Source: Ampelocalamus luodianensis (taxonomy: Eukaryota > Streptophyta > Magnoliopsida > Poales > Poaceae). From it: a DNA stretch of 64,000 nucleotides. The notes under the pieces were generated by a model that was not told where the DNA came from, ran no database searches, and saw nothing but the letters and a program-made list of their open reading frames with translations. The stretch spans positions 64,580,256 to 64,644,255 of the forward strand of contig CM070618.1 of the NCBI GenBank assembly GCA_036346255.1, given 5' to 3'. A program made the translations under genes and the position numbers. Below are positions 10,629-21,289 of the stretch, piece by piece; within the stretch, counting starts at the first letter, position 1; each line of letters begins with the position of its first letter.

Positions 10629-10636
10629 TATAAATA
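10629..10636 (+). promoter_or_regulatory. LTR TATA box
   Basis: TATAAATA within gggctataaataccc, about 55 bp after the last dyad of the cluster at 10417-10575. Confidence 0.5.
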
Positions 10637-11412
10637 CCCACCTTGGCCGGTTGTGGGAGGTGCTGCAAAGGTTGCTGGTGCCATATACATTCCTTTGAGC
10701 TAAGAGCAAGCCATCTCCTCTCTTTTGTGCATGTGTTGCACTTAATGAGCTTTGAAAGGAAAATTCTAAGTGCATGCGTTGCATTAGGTAGTGGATTGTG
10801 TATCCATTGAGCTTAGACATTTGATTAGTTCAAGTGAGAGTCTTCGACTTGTTACTCTTGGTGTTTGCTGACACCTAGTCGGCGTGGAGGCGTCGTGGTC
10901 CGATGATCTTCTTAAGAAGCTTGCGGGAAGGCCCGACAGTTTGTGAGTGGTTTGGTGCTCGCCATCTCCGGAGTGGAGGAACAGTAACCCCGAGTGGATC
11001 GAGGTGTTAGTTCGTTTTGAAACCGGTTCAAGTGGTTGGACTTACCTCGGAGGTGTTGGCTTAATTTGTGGAGCCGGTCCAACGTGGTTGGGCTTACCTC
11101 AACATGGATTAGGGGAGACCGGCAAGTCTCCGAACACCACGGTAAAACATCCTTGTGTCATTGTGGTTTGTTCTCTTGTGCTTTACTTTGTGCAATTTAC
11201 TTCTGTAGTATTACATTGCTTATTCATCTTTGTATGATTGCTATCATTCAATAGTCTTATATTGTTGGTGCACTTAGTAAAAACTAGTTGATTTAGGTTT
11301 TAATTGTGCAAAACCGAATTGATTTAGCTTCCGCATTAAAACTCGGTTTTAGCCAAAGAAGTTTTTAAAACCGCCTATTCACCCCCCTCTAGTCGGCCTC
11401 CTCGATCTTACA

Positions 11413-14400
11413 GCATCAGCAGAGCCTCCGCTGCTCGTTCAATTGTCATAGCGCTTCGCAGTGTGATGACATCGTAAGACATTTATAACCTCTGGTCGTT
11501 TTATTGATGATATTTGTACTCTTCGTTAATGAACCTATTATGTATGTCACTATAGTTGGAGCGGGCGCAGCGCATCGGAGTCCGCCATTTGCAGCCTAGA
11601 CACAAGACCAGCGGGGATGCTAAAAACTTTGAAGTACGTCTTCGCGGAGTCGAAGAAAATAATAAAAAACTTGAGCTGCGGTCGTTCAATGGACGACGTC
11701 TTGCACATCGGGCACCAAGTAGGGGGGGGGGGGGCGTGCTTACCCGCTAGGTCACCATGACCTAGCGAGTTCGGTCAGCGTCATAGCGTTCCTCGTCGGT
11801 CATCCGTGGGCCAGATTGACGGGGAGGTAAGTTATGTAGAAATCTACGTTCTGTTTTTTTTGGTTATGCCTTACGTTCCGCTAACATTATGTCGTTCTCT
11901 CACCGCAGGTCCGTCGGGATGAATCACTTCTACCGTCCGCGTTCGGTACACATACTAGCGCTCCCCCTCGGTCATCTGCACTGCACATCCAAGAGGTATA
12001 AGATTCTCAGTTTACGTCCAGAGTGTTTATCTGTACTAACATCATTCCATTTTGTAGCCTTCAGTTGACCGTGGGGGTCACGACCAGTTCACGTCGACTG
12101 ATGATGATGATACGGGCCTCCCAGCTCCTACCAGGGAGCAGTACACGCCGTGAGGGTTTGGACCATGGAAGAGGTTTGGAGTGTACGTACGGCAGAGCTC
12201 CTCCGGGTTCGCTATCCCACCGTACGTCCAAGGCCAGATCCCATCCGGGTTGGCTGGCACACCGTACGTCCAAGGCCAAAGCTCATCTGCACAACCGGAG
12301 TTGCATGCATCGTACATTGGGGGCGGACAACCCGGGAGTGAATTTATAGAATCCGTTGTTCATGAATTCTTTCGAGGTGGTCCCAGATCGACATGCTTCA
12401 TCGGGATGACATGTACACTTACCAGACAATAATGGGCAAGAGTCAGCCTACTAGTTCACCCTAGCCCACTCAACGGTCTCCGTATCCCATCCGATCCGAC
12501 ATGCGCTCTCCGGACCAGCTCACGTATCCCACGGGACATACCCGACGCAAAACATCCAGGCGCACGCGGAGGCACCCGCAATGAGCAGAGGGTAGCGACT
12601 CAGACAAGTGAGCCATATTGTATCCCGTGTTATGCGATTATGTTTTGGTATCTTTGTATTCATATTTTATTTTGCTATATTTGTACGCATATTTAGGTTG
12701 TTATGTATGTACTCTTGCACTAATAGAGTTGCAATGTAGCTTTTTTTCATACATTCCAAGTCACATGAAATCATGAAACTCTAATTTCCGAAACCTAAAA
12801 TCCAAATTTTCGCGACCTAAATCCTAAATTTTCGAGATAATTCTAGAACACATATAAAATTGTCGAAACATTATACAATCAAGTCCACTGCGCGAGGAGC
12901 TTTTAAAAAAAAATTCATAATTTTTGGAGCTCATTTTCTACATTTACAAATTCGTACAAACAATACACTTATATGAAATTGTGAGAAAAATTCAGAAAGA
13001 ATGATATTATGAAAAATTTACACAAACAAGTACGCTGTGTCGGGAGACTCCACATAAAATTGCATAATTTTATGAACTCATATAATATATTTTAAAATTC
13101 CTACAAACAACGCTGAAATTACGATAAAACCCTAATTTCCTCGCGCTGAAATCCTAATTTTCGGGAGGAGAGAGAAGAGCGGGCCACCGCATGGTGGCCG
13201 TACAGGAGTGGCTGTGCGGGAGTGCCACCGGCAGTTGGGGATGTGGCCGGCGGGAAGGGTCCGCGCATAGTGGTTGTCTTGGTGAGGGCCAATTTTGCAA
13301 AGTAAATAAATAAATTCAAAGATGACCATTCTTGTAAATACTACCACGTGGCCGTGCGGCAGGGTGCCAATTTTGTAAAAAAAAATAAATAAATAAAAAT
13401 TCAAAGACGGTCATTCTTGTAAATATAGGGCGAAAATGCACTAAAACAGCCAAAAATGCCACCAACTAAGGCCCTTTTAGAACATTGAAATTTTGCTGAA
13501 GTTTCGCAGAAACAGTTTAATTTTCACATAAATCGTGAAAAATACCCTAGTTCAAATAGGATATAGGATAAAGATAAAAAATAGTAAGGCCATCGCTGGA
13601 TAAAAAAGTACCAGCAGTCGGTGGGCAGGACGGTGTAGGCTAAGAACCCAGCAAAACTGCAAAACTAGTAGTGAAACCATGTAGCAATGATGTGCAATAG
13701 TTGCCGCCATGTTGACTGATTAATTAATCAAATCTATCGGCTACACTCTCTCAAAAAGGATTTGTTTGTGGCAAAATTGGATATATGCCTCTTTAAAAGA
13801 TGGCACTTAAAAAAATGCTATTCCAAAATATGAGATTGAAAATTTGATACTTTAAAACCCAGCTATTTGGATATTTGCCCCTCTTGACACTATTGCCCTC
13901 CATCCTCCCGACCGGCCGTCGCCACCGCTTCTCTGGCGAGCTCCAACCGTGCCGCCTCCTCGCCGTGAGCCGTGCCTTCTCCTTTGCCGCCACCGTGAGC
14001 GGCACCACCTCGTCGTCATCACCATGAGCCCATCGCCGCCCCACGCGAGCCGCAAGCTGTGTGACCTTCTTCCTCGACACCGCTCAACCCTGTTGCGTGC
14101 TAGATTCGAGCTTACCGTCGCTAGTCTTGGGCTCAACTCAGTGCGAGGTCTGGAGGAAGAAGGAGGGGGGAGGGCAGAGCAAAAATGTCAAGTGGCAAAA
14201 AAAATTCAAAGAACCGAGTTTGGGAGTGGTAAATTCCCATTTTAGCTTTGTTTATTGCTGGCCCACGACTCGCGCCGCGTGCAGGATGTTGAACAGCGGC
14301 CGTCCACCGGTTCAGTCGTAGAAGGTCACGGACTCGCGGTGAGTCGCTCGAGCCTAATTCGACATAGAACGAACTAGCACAAGTCATTCATCACGGAGCA

Positions 14401-14594
14401 GTTAATTAGTCGCGCTTTAGCTAACTGATTTGCCGAGAACATCCACTATGGACGATTGATCGGTGGTGCAGCCGTGCCAAGAACATCCATGAAAGATGCC
14501 ACTATGGTAGCAAAAGTGTAAGCACAGTTATAGTATAGCTTGGTCAATTTAGTACTAGCCAGATTTCATAGGGATCGATCTCTCAATCAAGCTA
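11413..14594. other. Remnant region without a recognisable intact gene
   Basis: At 12181-12350 a plus-strand frame has a proline/glutamine-rich repeat, with PPYVQGQ and TPYVQGQ encoded by a repeated ccgtacgtccaaggcca. It resembles tails of transposon-derived plant proteins, but I cannot assign it. A run of 13 G lies at 11722-11734. 12700-13170 is AT-rich with diverged internal repeats. At about 13288-13425 a roughly 60-bp direct repeat (gccaattttg...cattcttgtaaata) occurs twice. 13880-14140 is GC-rich with no domain. The last 350 bp are the left flank of the copia insertion. Confidence 0.4.
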
Positions 14595-14599
14595 CGTAC
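14595..14599. repeat. Target-site duplication of copia element, left
   Basis: CGTAC, identical to 20881-20885. Confidence 0.9.
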
Positions 14600-15047
14600 T
14601 GTTGGGATTGATCTCGGCTAACCTTCTCCGAGTTTCCAGGGGTGATAACCCACTTCGCGCCCTGATCGGGGGCGCTACCAACCGTGTGGTTTTCGGTCCC
14701 GTTCGCTAGCGCAAGATAAAAGGATCAAGGGGGTTCGGCAAGCTAGCTGCTGCAAAATTGGTTCTTGGCTTAACAACCCCAAAACAGACCCGATCTAATA
14801 AGTGCGCCCAAGTGAGCGAAGACCGAAGACCGGAGATCGCCGGCCTCGTTCACGCCGTCGCTGCGATCTTACCGACCTCGTCCACGACCACCACTACGTC
14901 CACCGACGCATCTACATCATCATTTTATCATTCTAATGGCATCATCAAGTTCGGGTAAGCACCCTAATGTTTCCGCACTAAGTTTTGATCTAGATGTTCA
15001 TGCATAAGCTAGGGTTAATCACGTTTAGCCTAAGTATTTATCTCACA
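14600..15047 (+). repeat. 5' LTR of copia element (448 bp)
   Basis: TGTTGGGATTG...TATCTCACA. It matches the 3' LTR throughout, apart from a short variable patch near 14650-14680 and a G/A change in CCTAATGTTTCC versus CCTAATATTTCC. Confidence 0.95.
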
Positions 15048-15049
15048 TT

Positions 15050-15061
15050 TGGTATCAGAGC
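15050..15061 (+). other. Primer-binding site (initiator Met-tRNA)
   Basis: TGGTATCAGAGC, two bases after the 5' LTR. It is the standard copia minus-strand primer site. Confidence 0.9.
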
Positions 15062-16230
15062 CATCTCTAGCTCTTCTTGAACCCTAATTATTCAAAACCG
15101 AACTTGTTTTTGCCAAATTGTTTCGGATCTAAAGTCTTATGGCTCGGGTTAGCAGTTTTAGAAGGAGAGGATTTCAAAACTTGTGGAACCCTAATGTGAT
15201 CTCGAGCAAAATCCCCAAATCAGTACCACGAACCTAAAACCGAATCAAAACAAATGTTTGGCGGCGGATACTTACGTTTTTGTGGATCCGAGACCCTCCG
15301 GTCCACGGCGCCACCGTAGCCCCACTCGGCGGCGCGCGCGCAACCTCGGTTGCATGCGCGCGCGCGGAGAAGCTGAGGCGCCGTCGCCTTGAGCCGCCGC
15401 CGTCACTGATGCTCCCCGCTTGCGCTCGCGTAGTCGCCGCTCCGTGCGCGCACCACCTCGGGTCGCCGCACGCCGCTTCCGCTTCCGCTCCTCCCGCGCG
15501 CGCCGCTGCGCCGGCCGCGTTTTTCGCGAGAAGAAGAGGGGAATGAGCCTAGGGTTAGGGTTTTACGGAGTTTTTATCTCGCTCGCGACAGATCTTGGCC
15601 GTCCGATTTAATCCGACGGTCATGTTTTAACGGGCCGGATGAAGGTTTTGGGCCGAGCGTGTTTTTGGCCGTCCGATCTGATCGGACGGCGCTTGTGAAT
15701 CTCGGGAGCTGAGGGGCGTTTTTGGGCCGCCGCTGAGCATTGGGCCGCCCGCGTGTGCTGGGCCGTGCTCATGAGTTTTGGGCCGGCCATGAGATTTGGG
15801 CCAAATAGTGCTTTTTCCTCTTTTTCGTTTTAATTTCAGTGCTTTTTTCTTATGTTTAATCACTTTTATGCACTGATTTAATTATTGTTTTGATGCCCAA
15901 AATTATGGAATATCATGAATAATGTATTATTGCCCAATATTATGCTTAATCTCTGATTAAAATTGAACCAACGAGATATTTTAATTAGAGACTTTTATAT
16001 TTTATGTTTTTGGCATTATGTACATGCATATGATTATATTCAGACCAACGTTGTTTATAACCATGTGTAGCCATATTAATTGTTTAAGTTCTTTTTCATT
16101 ATCTGCCCAACGGTGATGTGAATTAGAACTATAGTTTTTGTATGTTATTAATCAGACCAACGTAGGATTAATTGCATGCAACATATTTCTTATGATTATT
16201 TCTGATTTATGCCCTGTATTTTTATATTCA
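15062..16230 (+). other. Leader (5' untranslated) region of copia element
   Basis: No domain is visible. 15280-15540 is extremely GC-rich. 15594-15690 has GCCGTCCGAT-type hairpins, including a perfect one with an 11-bp stem and a 1-nt loop (15668-15690). The rest is AT-rich. Open frames in the GC-rich part look like composition artefacts. Confidence 0.5.
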
Positions 16231-16236
16231 CAATAA

Positions 16237-17040
16237 ATGCATCAAATGTCATTGCCACCATCGACAACATTGAGCGACTTACGGAGCAATTTTCCCTCAC
16301 GGAAGGAGAGAATCCATGTTGTCCTTGGGGTATTAGATCTCGATTATGCTTTAAGGATGCGGCTCCCATTCCCCCTCGAGGTGAGGAAAATTATGATGAC
16401 AAAAGGAAAATTTATGAAACTAATCTTTGAGAAATGGGAGCGGTCCAACCGTCTATCACTTATGATAATGAAGACCTCCATTTCGATTGGGATCGGGAGC
16501 AATCCCGATTCGAAAATGCTAAAGAGTATCGGCATCGATTGAAGAAAAATTTAAGGGCTCTACAAAAGTTTATGCGAGTACTCGATTGAGGCTCTCGACA
16601 ACTAAGTATGATGGTTCGCAGTATTAGAGAACACATAATGATGATGACCGATATGGCGGAAAACTTAAGGAATGGACATGGAAATTTACGATGGTTTCCT
16701 AGTCCATTTCATTATGACCTCTCTCCCTTACGAGTATCTGACTTTTAAGATCAACTATAATACTCGAGAAGAAAAGTGGAACATGAGCGATTTAATCGCC
16801 ATGTGTCGAGGAGGAGGAAAGAATTAGGACGGAAAAGAGGATCTTGCACTTCAAGTTGGTGGCTCCAATAAAAGGAAGTTCCAAGGGACTTCAAATCTAA
16901 GAAGAAGTTGGCGTTCTCCCCAATGCCGATAAGTCGGGCCTAAAGTGCACAATGCACCTAAGCCTCATGTAGCTCATTGGAGCACCTAAAGGGGTGAATG
17001 TCATTTTTGCAAGCGATCGGGGCACTTTCGGAAGGATCGT
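16237..17040 (+). pseudogene. Copia gag remnant (UBN2-like) with damaged zinc knuckle
   Basis: Fragments of a copia gag in several frames: GVLDLDYALRMRLPFP and FEKWERSNRLSLMIMK near 16330-16460, and pieces of the RLSTTKYDGS and KWNMSDLIAMC type up to about 16810. The nucleocapsid knuckle at 16999-17040 reads CHFCKRSGHFRKDR: the fourth metal ligand, normally cysteine, is arginine (CGT at 17038-17040). Several frameshifts separate the pieces, so no full-length gag can be made. Confidence 0.75.
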
Positions 17041-17131
17041 GTCGGATTTCTAAAGTGGCTCGCAAAGAAGGGTAATGATACAATAACTTTTGTTGATGAA
17101 ACACTTTATGCTAATTTTCCATTAATTCTGG

Positions 17132-18372
17132 TGGATTGACTCGGGTGCAAGCGTGCACGTTACTAATTCTTTCTGAGGATTCCATACCGCGAGAACTCTA
17201 AGAAAGGGGCGAAGCCTTAGAGTCGCGGATGGAAAGGAAGCCGAAGTGGAATCAATAGGATCAATTACATTAGTCTTAGACAACGGCTTCTCGCCGTCTC
17301 AATAATGTAGTTTATGTTCCTTCTATTAGGAGGAATTTGATTTGATTTCTTTGTTGGACGATGAAGGTTTTAAGTGTACTTTTGGTGATAATAAATGTAT
17401 TATTACATTTGATTCTAATGATATTGGTCTTGCTTTTAGACGAGACAAACTCTATATGCTTTCCTTAATGAATCCCTGTATCCTTGAATGTGTGTGATGC
17501 TAAGGGTAAAAGAATAATGAGACTTCTTGAAATTGTGGCACTTGTCGTTTAGGCCACATTTGAAGGGGAGAATGGAGCGTCTCATTAAGGAAGAGATTCT
17601 CCACCCATTAGTTTTCTCGACTCGGACCATTGCATTGATTGCATTAAAGGAAAATATGTGAAACAAATAAAGAAGGAGCTACTCATGACACGGGACTTTT
17701 AGAATTAATTCATACCGATATTTGTGGTCCTTTTCTGTAACATCGGTGGATGGTTTTGATTCTTTTATAACATTCACCGATGATTTCTCCGTTATGGTTA
17801 TATCTTTCCATTAAAGACCGATCTGAGTCACTTGATAAATTTAAGATATTTAAGGCTGAAGTTGAAAATCAGCACAACTTAAGAATTAAAGTGGTAAGAT
17901 CGGACCGTGGGGGAGAATATTATGGAAGACATGCCTCTTATGGACAAATTCACGCCCTTTCGCTAAGTTTCTTCAAGAAAATGGCATTGTTGCCCAGTAT
18001 TCTATGCCAGGTGAACCTCAGCAGAATGGAGTAGCTGAGAGACGCAACCGTACACTTATGGATATGGTACGGAGCATGCTCAGCCACTCTAGTTTACCCA
18101 TTAGTTTGTGGATGGAAGCACTAAAGACAGCTGCACATATTCTTAATCGGGTTCCCAGTAAATCAGTACCTAAGACACCTTATGAATTATGGACTAGGAG
18201 AAAACCGAGTATGAAATATTTACGAGTGTGGGGTTGTCATGTTGAAGCTAAGATATTTAATCCACATATTGGGAAATTAGACCCTAAAACATTAAGTTGT
18301 CATTTTATTGGATATCTGATAGATCCAAAGGGTATCGTTTTTACTGTCCTAATAGGACAACTAAGTTTGTAG
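17132..18372 (+). pseudogene. Copia protease and integrase remnant
   Basis: The protease active-site motif WIDSGASVHVTN is at 17132-17167 and is followed within a few codons by a stop. The GAG-pre-integrase region (HLKGRMERLIKEE, about 17555-17590) and the first integrase aspartate (HTDICGPF, about 17710) are in separate frames. The second aspartate (RSDRGGEY) is near 17895. The third catalytic residue lies in GEPQQNGVAERRNRTLMD in the frame 18004-18372, which continues with WMEALKTAAHILNRVPSKS and YELWTRRKPSMKYLRVWGC. The domain order is intact but interrupted by several frameshifts. Confidence 0.8.
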
Positions 18373-18514
18373 AAACAAGGCACTTGTGTTCTTAGAAAAT
18401 AATGAGGAGTGGAGCCAGGAATATAGATCTTGAGGAGAAGCGGGTTTATGTTCCTCACCGCTCATCCCGAGACCTTTATTCTGTGCCTCGGTGGTTGCAT
18501 CTCGATGAAAATCG

Positions 18515-20245
18515 TTGTTGCACCCACTTGTTGAGGTCTCTGAAATTCCTAATGTTGTACCTAATGACGAGCCTCAGCAGTCTCCTGTCATAGCTAATGA
18601 ACCTATTAGAAGATCACAGCGGGAGAGAAGATCCGCCATCCCAAATGATTATGTTGTATATATGAATGAGGATATTAATGATGTAGGGAAGGTAGACGAT
18701 CCCACCTCTTATAAGGAGGCCATGATGAGTGAACATTCTCCTAAGTGGCTTGATGCCATGAAGGATGAACTAAAGTCTATGAGCACTAATGATGTGTGGG
18801 ACCTAGTAGAAATTCTGTGAGTCAAAGCAATGGTGTAAATGGGTCTAAAAAACCAACCACGACTCTAAAGGAAATATCGAAAGGTTCAAAGCAAGGCTTG
18901 TAGAAAAGGCTTCTCACAAAGAGAGGGATTGATTATAATGACACCTTTTCTCTGTCTCAACTAAAGATTCATTCAGAATAGTTATGGCACTTGTAGCTCA
19001 TTATGATTTAGAGCTGCATCAGATGGATGTTAAAACGGCATTTCTTAATGGCGACTTGCAAGAAAATGTTTACATGGCTCAACCGGAAGGTTTTGTCGTG
19101 GAAGGCAAGGAGCATATGGGATGTCGACTTAAGAAATCAATTTATGGCTTGAAACAAGCGTCGAGGCAGTGGTACCTCAAATTCGATAAGATTATAAGGA
19201 ATTTTGGTTTTAAAGAAAATGAAGTAGATAATTGCATATATGTTAAGTTCAAGGGGAGTAAATTCACCATCTTAGTACTTTATGTGGATGACATCTTATT
19301 GGCCAGCAGCGATAAGGATATGCTGTTTGAGACCAAGAGATTTCTTTCATCTAATTTCGATATGAAGGATCTTGGTGATGCCTCTTATGTTCTTGGCATT
19401 GAGATTCACCGAGATAGGTCCAAAGGAATATTAGGTTTATCTCAGAAGGCATACATTGACAGAGTACTGAAGAAATACAATATGCATAAGTGCTCGCTCT
19501 TTGCTCCTATTGTTAAGGCGATAAGTTTGGGACATTTCAATGTCCAAAGAACCAATATGAAACCCGATCGGATGAAGTCGGTTCCTTATGCTTGGTATCG
19601 GAAGCATTATGTATGCTCAAGTATGCACGCATACGATTTAGCTTTGTAACAAGGATGCTTGGCGATATCAGTCAAATCCAGGACCGGACCACTGGAAGGC
19701 CATTAAGAAAGTCTTGCGCTATATGCAAAGCTACTAAGAATTTCATGCTCACATATAAAATTACGATAACCTTGAAGTTGTTGGTTATTGATTCGATTTT
19801 GCGGGATGTGTTGACACTAAGAAATCCACGTCGAGTTATATCTTCACACTCGCTCGTGGAGCCGTCTCGTGGAAAAGCTCCAAACAAACCCTTACGGCAT
19901 CTTCAACGATGCAAGCTGAGTTTGTGGCATGTTATGAGGCCACCGGCAGTGTATGGCTTAAGAATTTTATCCGGGACTTAGAGTGGTAGACAATATCTCG
20001 AAACCGCTCACTTTATCTGCGATAACGAACTGCGGTCTTTTATGCGAGTAACAACAAGTCAAGTGGTCTTTGCCAAACACATTGACATTAAGTATCATGT
20101 TGTGAAAGATAGAATCCAGATCAAACCATCGATTATCAAGCATATTAGTACTAAGTCAATGCTTGCGGATCCGCTTACTAAAGGCTTACCACCCAATATT
20201 TTTCGTGATCATGTTGCCGGCATGGGTTTATTGGAAAGCCTCTGA
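18515..20245 (+). pseudogene. Copia reverse transcriptase / RNase H remnant
   Basis: RVT_2-type reverse transcriptase. The leading part at 18515-18820 has PTSYKEAMMSEHSPKWLDAM. The main frame 18984-19649 has MDVKTAFLNGDLQENVYM, KKSIYGLKQASRQWYLKFD and the catalytic YVDD at 19281-19292, then MKDLGDASYVLGIEIHRDRS. RNase H pieces follow at 19780-20245, ending with HIDIKYHVVKDRIQ and ISTKSMLADPLTKGLPPN. Frameshifts occur around 18820-18980, 19500-19600 and through RNase H. The reverse transcriptase palm is the best-preserved part of the element. Confidence 0.85.
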
Positions 20246-20423
20246 TTCTGGATAAAAGGACCTTAAAAGAAACCAACTCCCATTAAGAATAATGAATATC
20301 CATTTCAAGATGAAATAGTACACCATAGGTACTGAGGTTGTATGGCGCTTCATTGGTCATGCGACGCATTACCTTGGTATGCTATTTTATTGAGAATGGG
20401 TTTATGATGTTAGCCTTACGATC

Positions 20424-20434
20424 AGAGGGGAGAA
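20424..20434 (+). other. Polypurine tract
   Basis: AGAGGGGAGAA immediately before the 3' LTR; the primer for plus-strand DNA synthesis. Confidence 0.85.
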
Positions 20435-20880
20435 TGTTGGGATTGATCTCGGCTAACCTTCTCCGAGTTTCCAGGGGTGATAACCCCACCGCGCTACGAT
20501 CGGGGCGCTACCAACCGTGTGGTTTTCGGTCCCGTTCGCTAGCGCAAGATAAAAGGATCAAGGGGGTTCGGCAAGCTAGCTGCTGCAAAATTGGTTCTTG
20601 GCTTAACAACCCCAAAACAGACCCGATCTAATAAGTGCGCCCAAGTGAGCGAAGACCGAAGACCGGAGATCGCCGGCCTCGTTCACGCCGTCGCTGCGAT
20701 CTTACCGACCTCGTCCACGACCACCACTACGTCCACCGACGCATCTACATCATCATTTTATCATTCTAATGGCATCATCAAGTTCGGGTAAGCACCCTAA
20801 TATTTCCGCACTAAGTTTTGATCTAGATGTTCATGCATAAGCTAGGGTTAATCACGTTTAGCCTAAGTATTTATCTCACA
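20435..20880 (+). repeat. 3' LTR of copia element (446 bp)
   Basis: Near-identical partner of 14600-15047, preceded by the purine tract. Confidence 0.95.
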
Positions 20881-20885
20881 CGTAC
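20881..20885. repeat. Target-site duplication of copia element, right
   Basis: CGTAC, directly after the 3' LTR end, identical to 14595-14599. Confidence 0.9.
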
Positions 20886-21146
20886 ATCTACTGCTCAATG
20901 ACAATGATCGATCTACGCTATCCCTTTCTCTCGATCATCCACGACCCGTCGATCCTTTGGGCACAGCCCGGCCTCGACGCCGCATGGATCGGTCACGCGA
21001 CGAATCCGAGGAAGCTGCGTCAAGAATAAGAACAAGGCCTGTGTAAATCAATCATACGAAAGGGAAACGGGATTCGGATGGTCTCAAAACCCAAGACTCG
21101 AGAAAACGGGGCCTCAGAAATCAAGGCTCGAGTGAGAGAGAAGATT

Positions 21147-21289
21147 TAAGGCCGCGATCCGCGGCGCACGCACCTGACGGGCCGCGCGACGGCGTGGCGC
21201 GAGAAGAGCGCGCGGAGGAAGAGGCTGGCGCCGTGGAGGAGCAGCACCACGCTGCTGCACCCCAGCAGCAGCAGCAGCAGCTCCAGCAT
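21147..21289 (-). CDS. Possible first exon of a small membrane-anchored protein (unassigned)
   Basis: On the minus strand an ATG at 21289 opens a frame that starts with leucine-rich MLELLLLLLGCSSVVLLLHG and continues ASLFLRALFSRHAVARPV, then meets a GT donor-like AG|GTGCGTG at about 21176; the frame stops at 21147. The hydrophobic start looks like a signal anchor. A CAG/CTG codon run encodes the leucines. If real, the gene would continue leftwards, and the copia element (14600-20880) would lie in its intron or have cut it off. I do not recognise the protein and see no convincing second exon. It may be a chance frame in GC-rich sequence. Confidence 0.3.

Larger units (their letters stand above)
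1728..11412 (+). mobile_element. Old LTR retroelement (copia-like gag, pol not visible), nested and 5'-truncated
   Basis: A broken gag with CCHC knuckles (1728-3068) is followed by AT-rich non-coding sequence. A polypurine tract lies at about 6906-6920, and the 3' LTR starts with TGAAGAATCT at 6921 and ends with ...GATCTTACA at 11412. LTR beginnings (gtgattaatgaca) and ends (cctattcacccccctctagtcgg) of this type are familiar from grass SIRE/Maximus-like copia elements. No integrase or reverse transcriptase is visible, so the copy is non-autonomous. A second purine run followed by TGCTAAAT at 3386-3402 could instead mark an LTR start, so the region may be two related elements. Two later insertions interrupt it: the Pack-MULE (3447-5124) and a solo LTR (8344-9943). 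Confidence 0.6.
6921..11412 (+). repeat. Long 3' LTR of the old retroelement (interrupted by a solo LTR)
   Basis: It starts TGAAGAATCT after the purine tract and ends ...GATCTTACA at 11412, after the signature CACCCCCCTCTAGTCGG. Without the 1.6-kb insertion the LTR is about 2.9 kb. It carries the hairpin cluster 7514-7726, the GGTC-GACC tandem repeats split by the insertion, a second CGGTANTACCG cluster (10417-10575) and a TATA-like box at 10629. Confidence 0.55.
14600..20880 (+). mobile_element. Full-length Ty1-copia LTR retrotransposon, coding region decayed
   Basis: Two LTRs (14600-15047 and 20435-20880) both start TGTTGGGATTG and end TATCTCACA. They are flanked by a perfect 5-bp duplication CGTAC. 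A primer-binding site complementary to initiator methionine tRNA follows the 5' LTR, and a polypurine tract precedes the 3' LTR. The internal order is GC-rich leader, gag, protease motif, integrase, reverse transcriptase, RNase H, which is the Ty1-copia order. Almost every domain is broken by small indels, although the LTRs differ at only a handful of sites. Confidence 0.95.

Noticed and set aside
11413..12432. Plant mobile domain or aminotransferase-like protein
   Set aside because: Only a repetitive P/Q-rich tail is visible and no domain core, so no assignment was made.
15280..15611. Frames in the copia leader
   Set aside because: Extremely GC-rich and arginine/alanine-rich in every frame, with no gag similarity; treated as untranslated leader.
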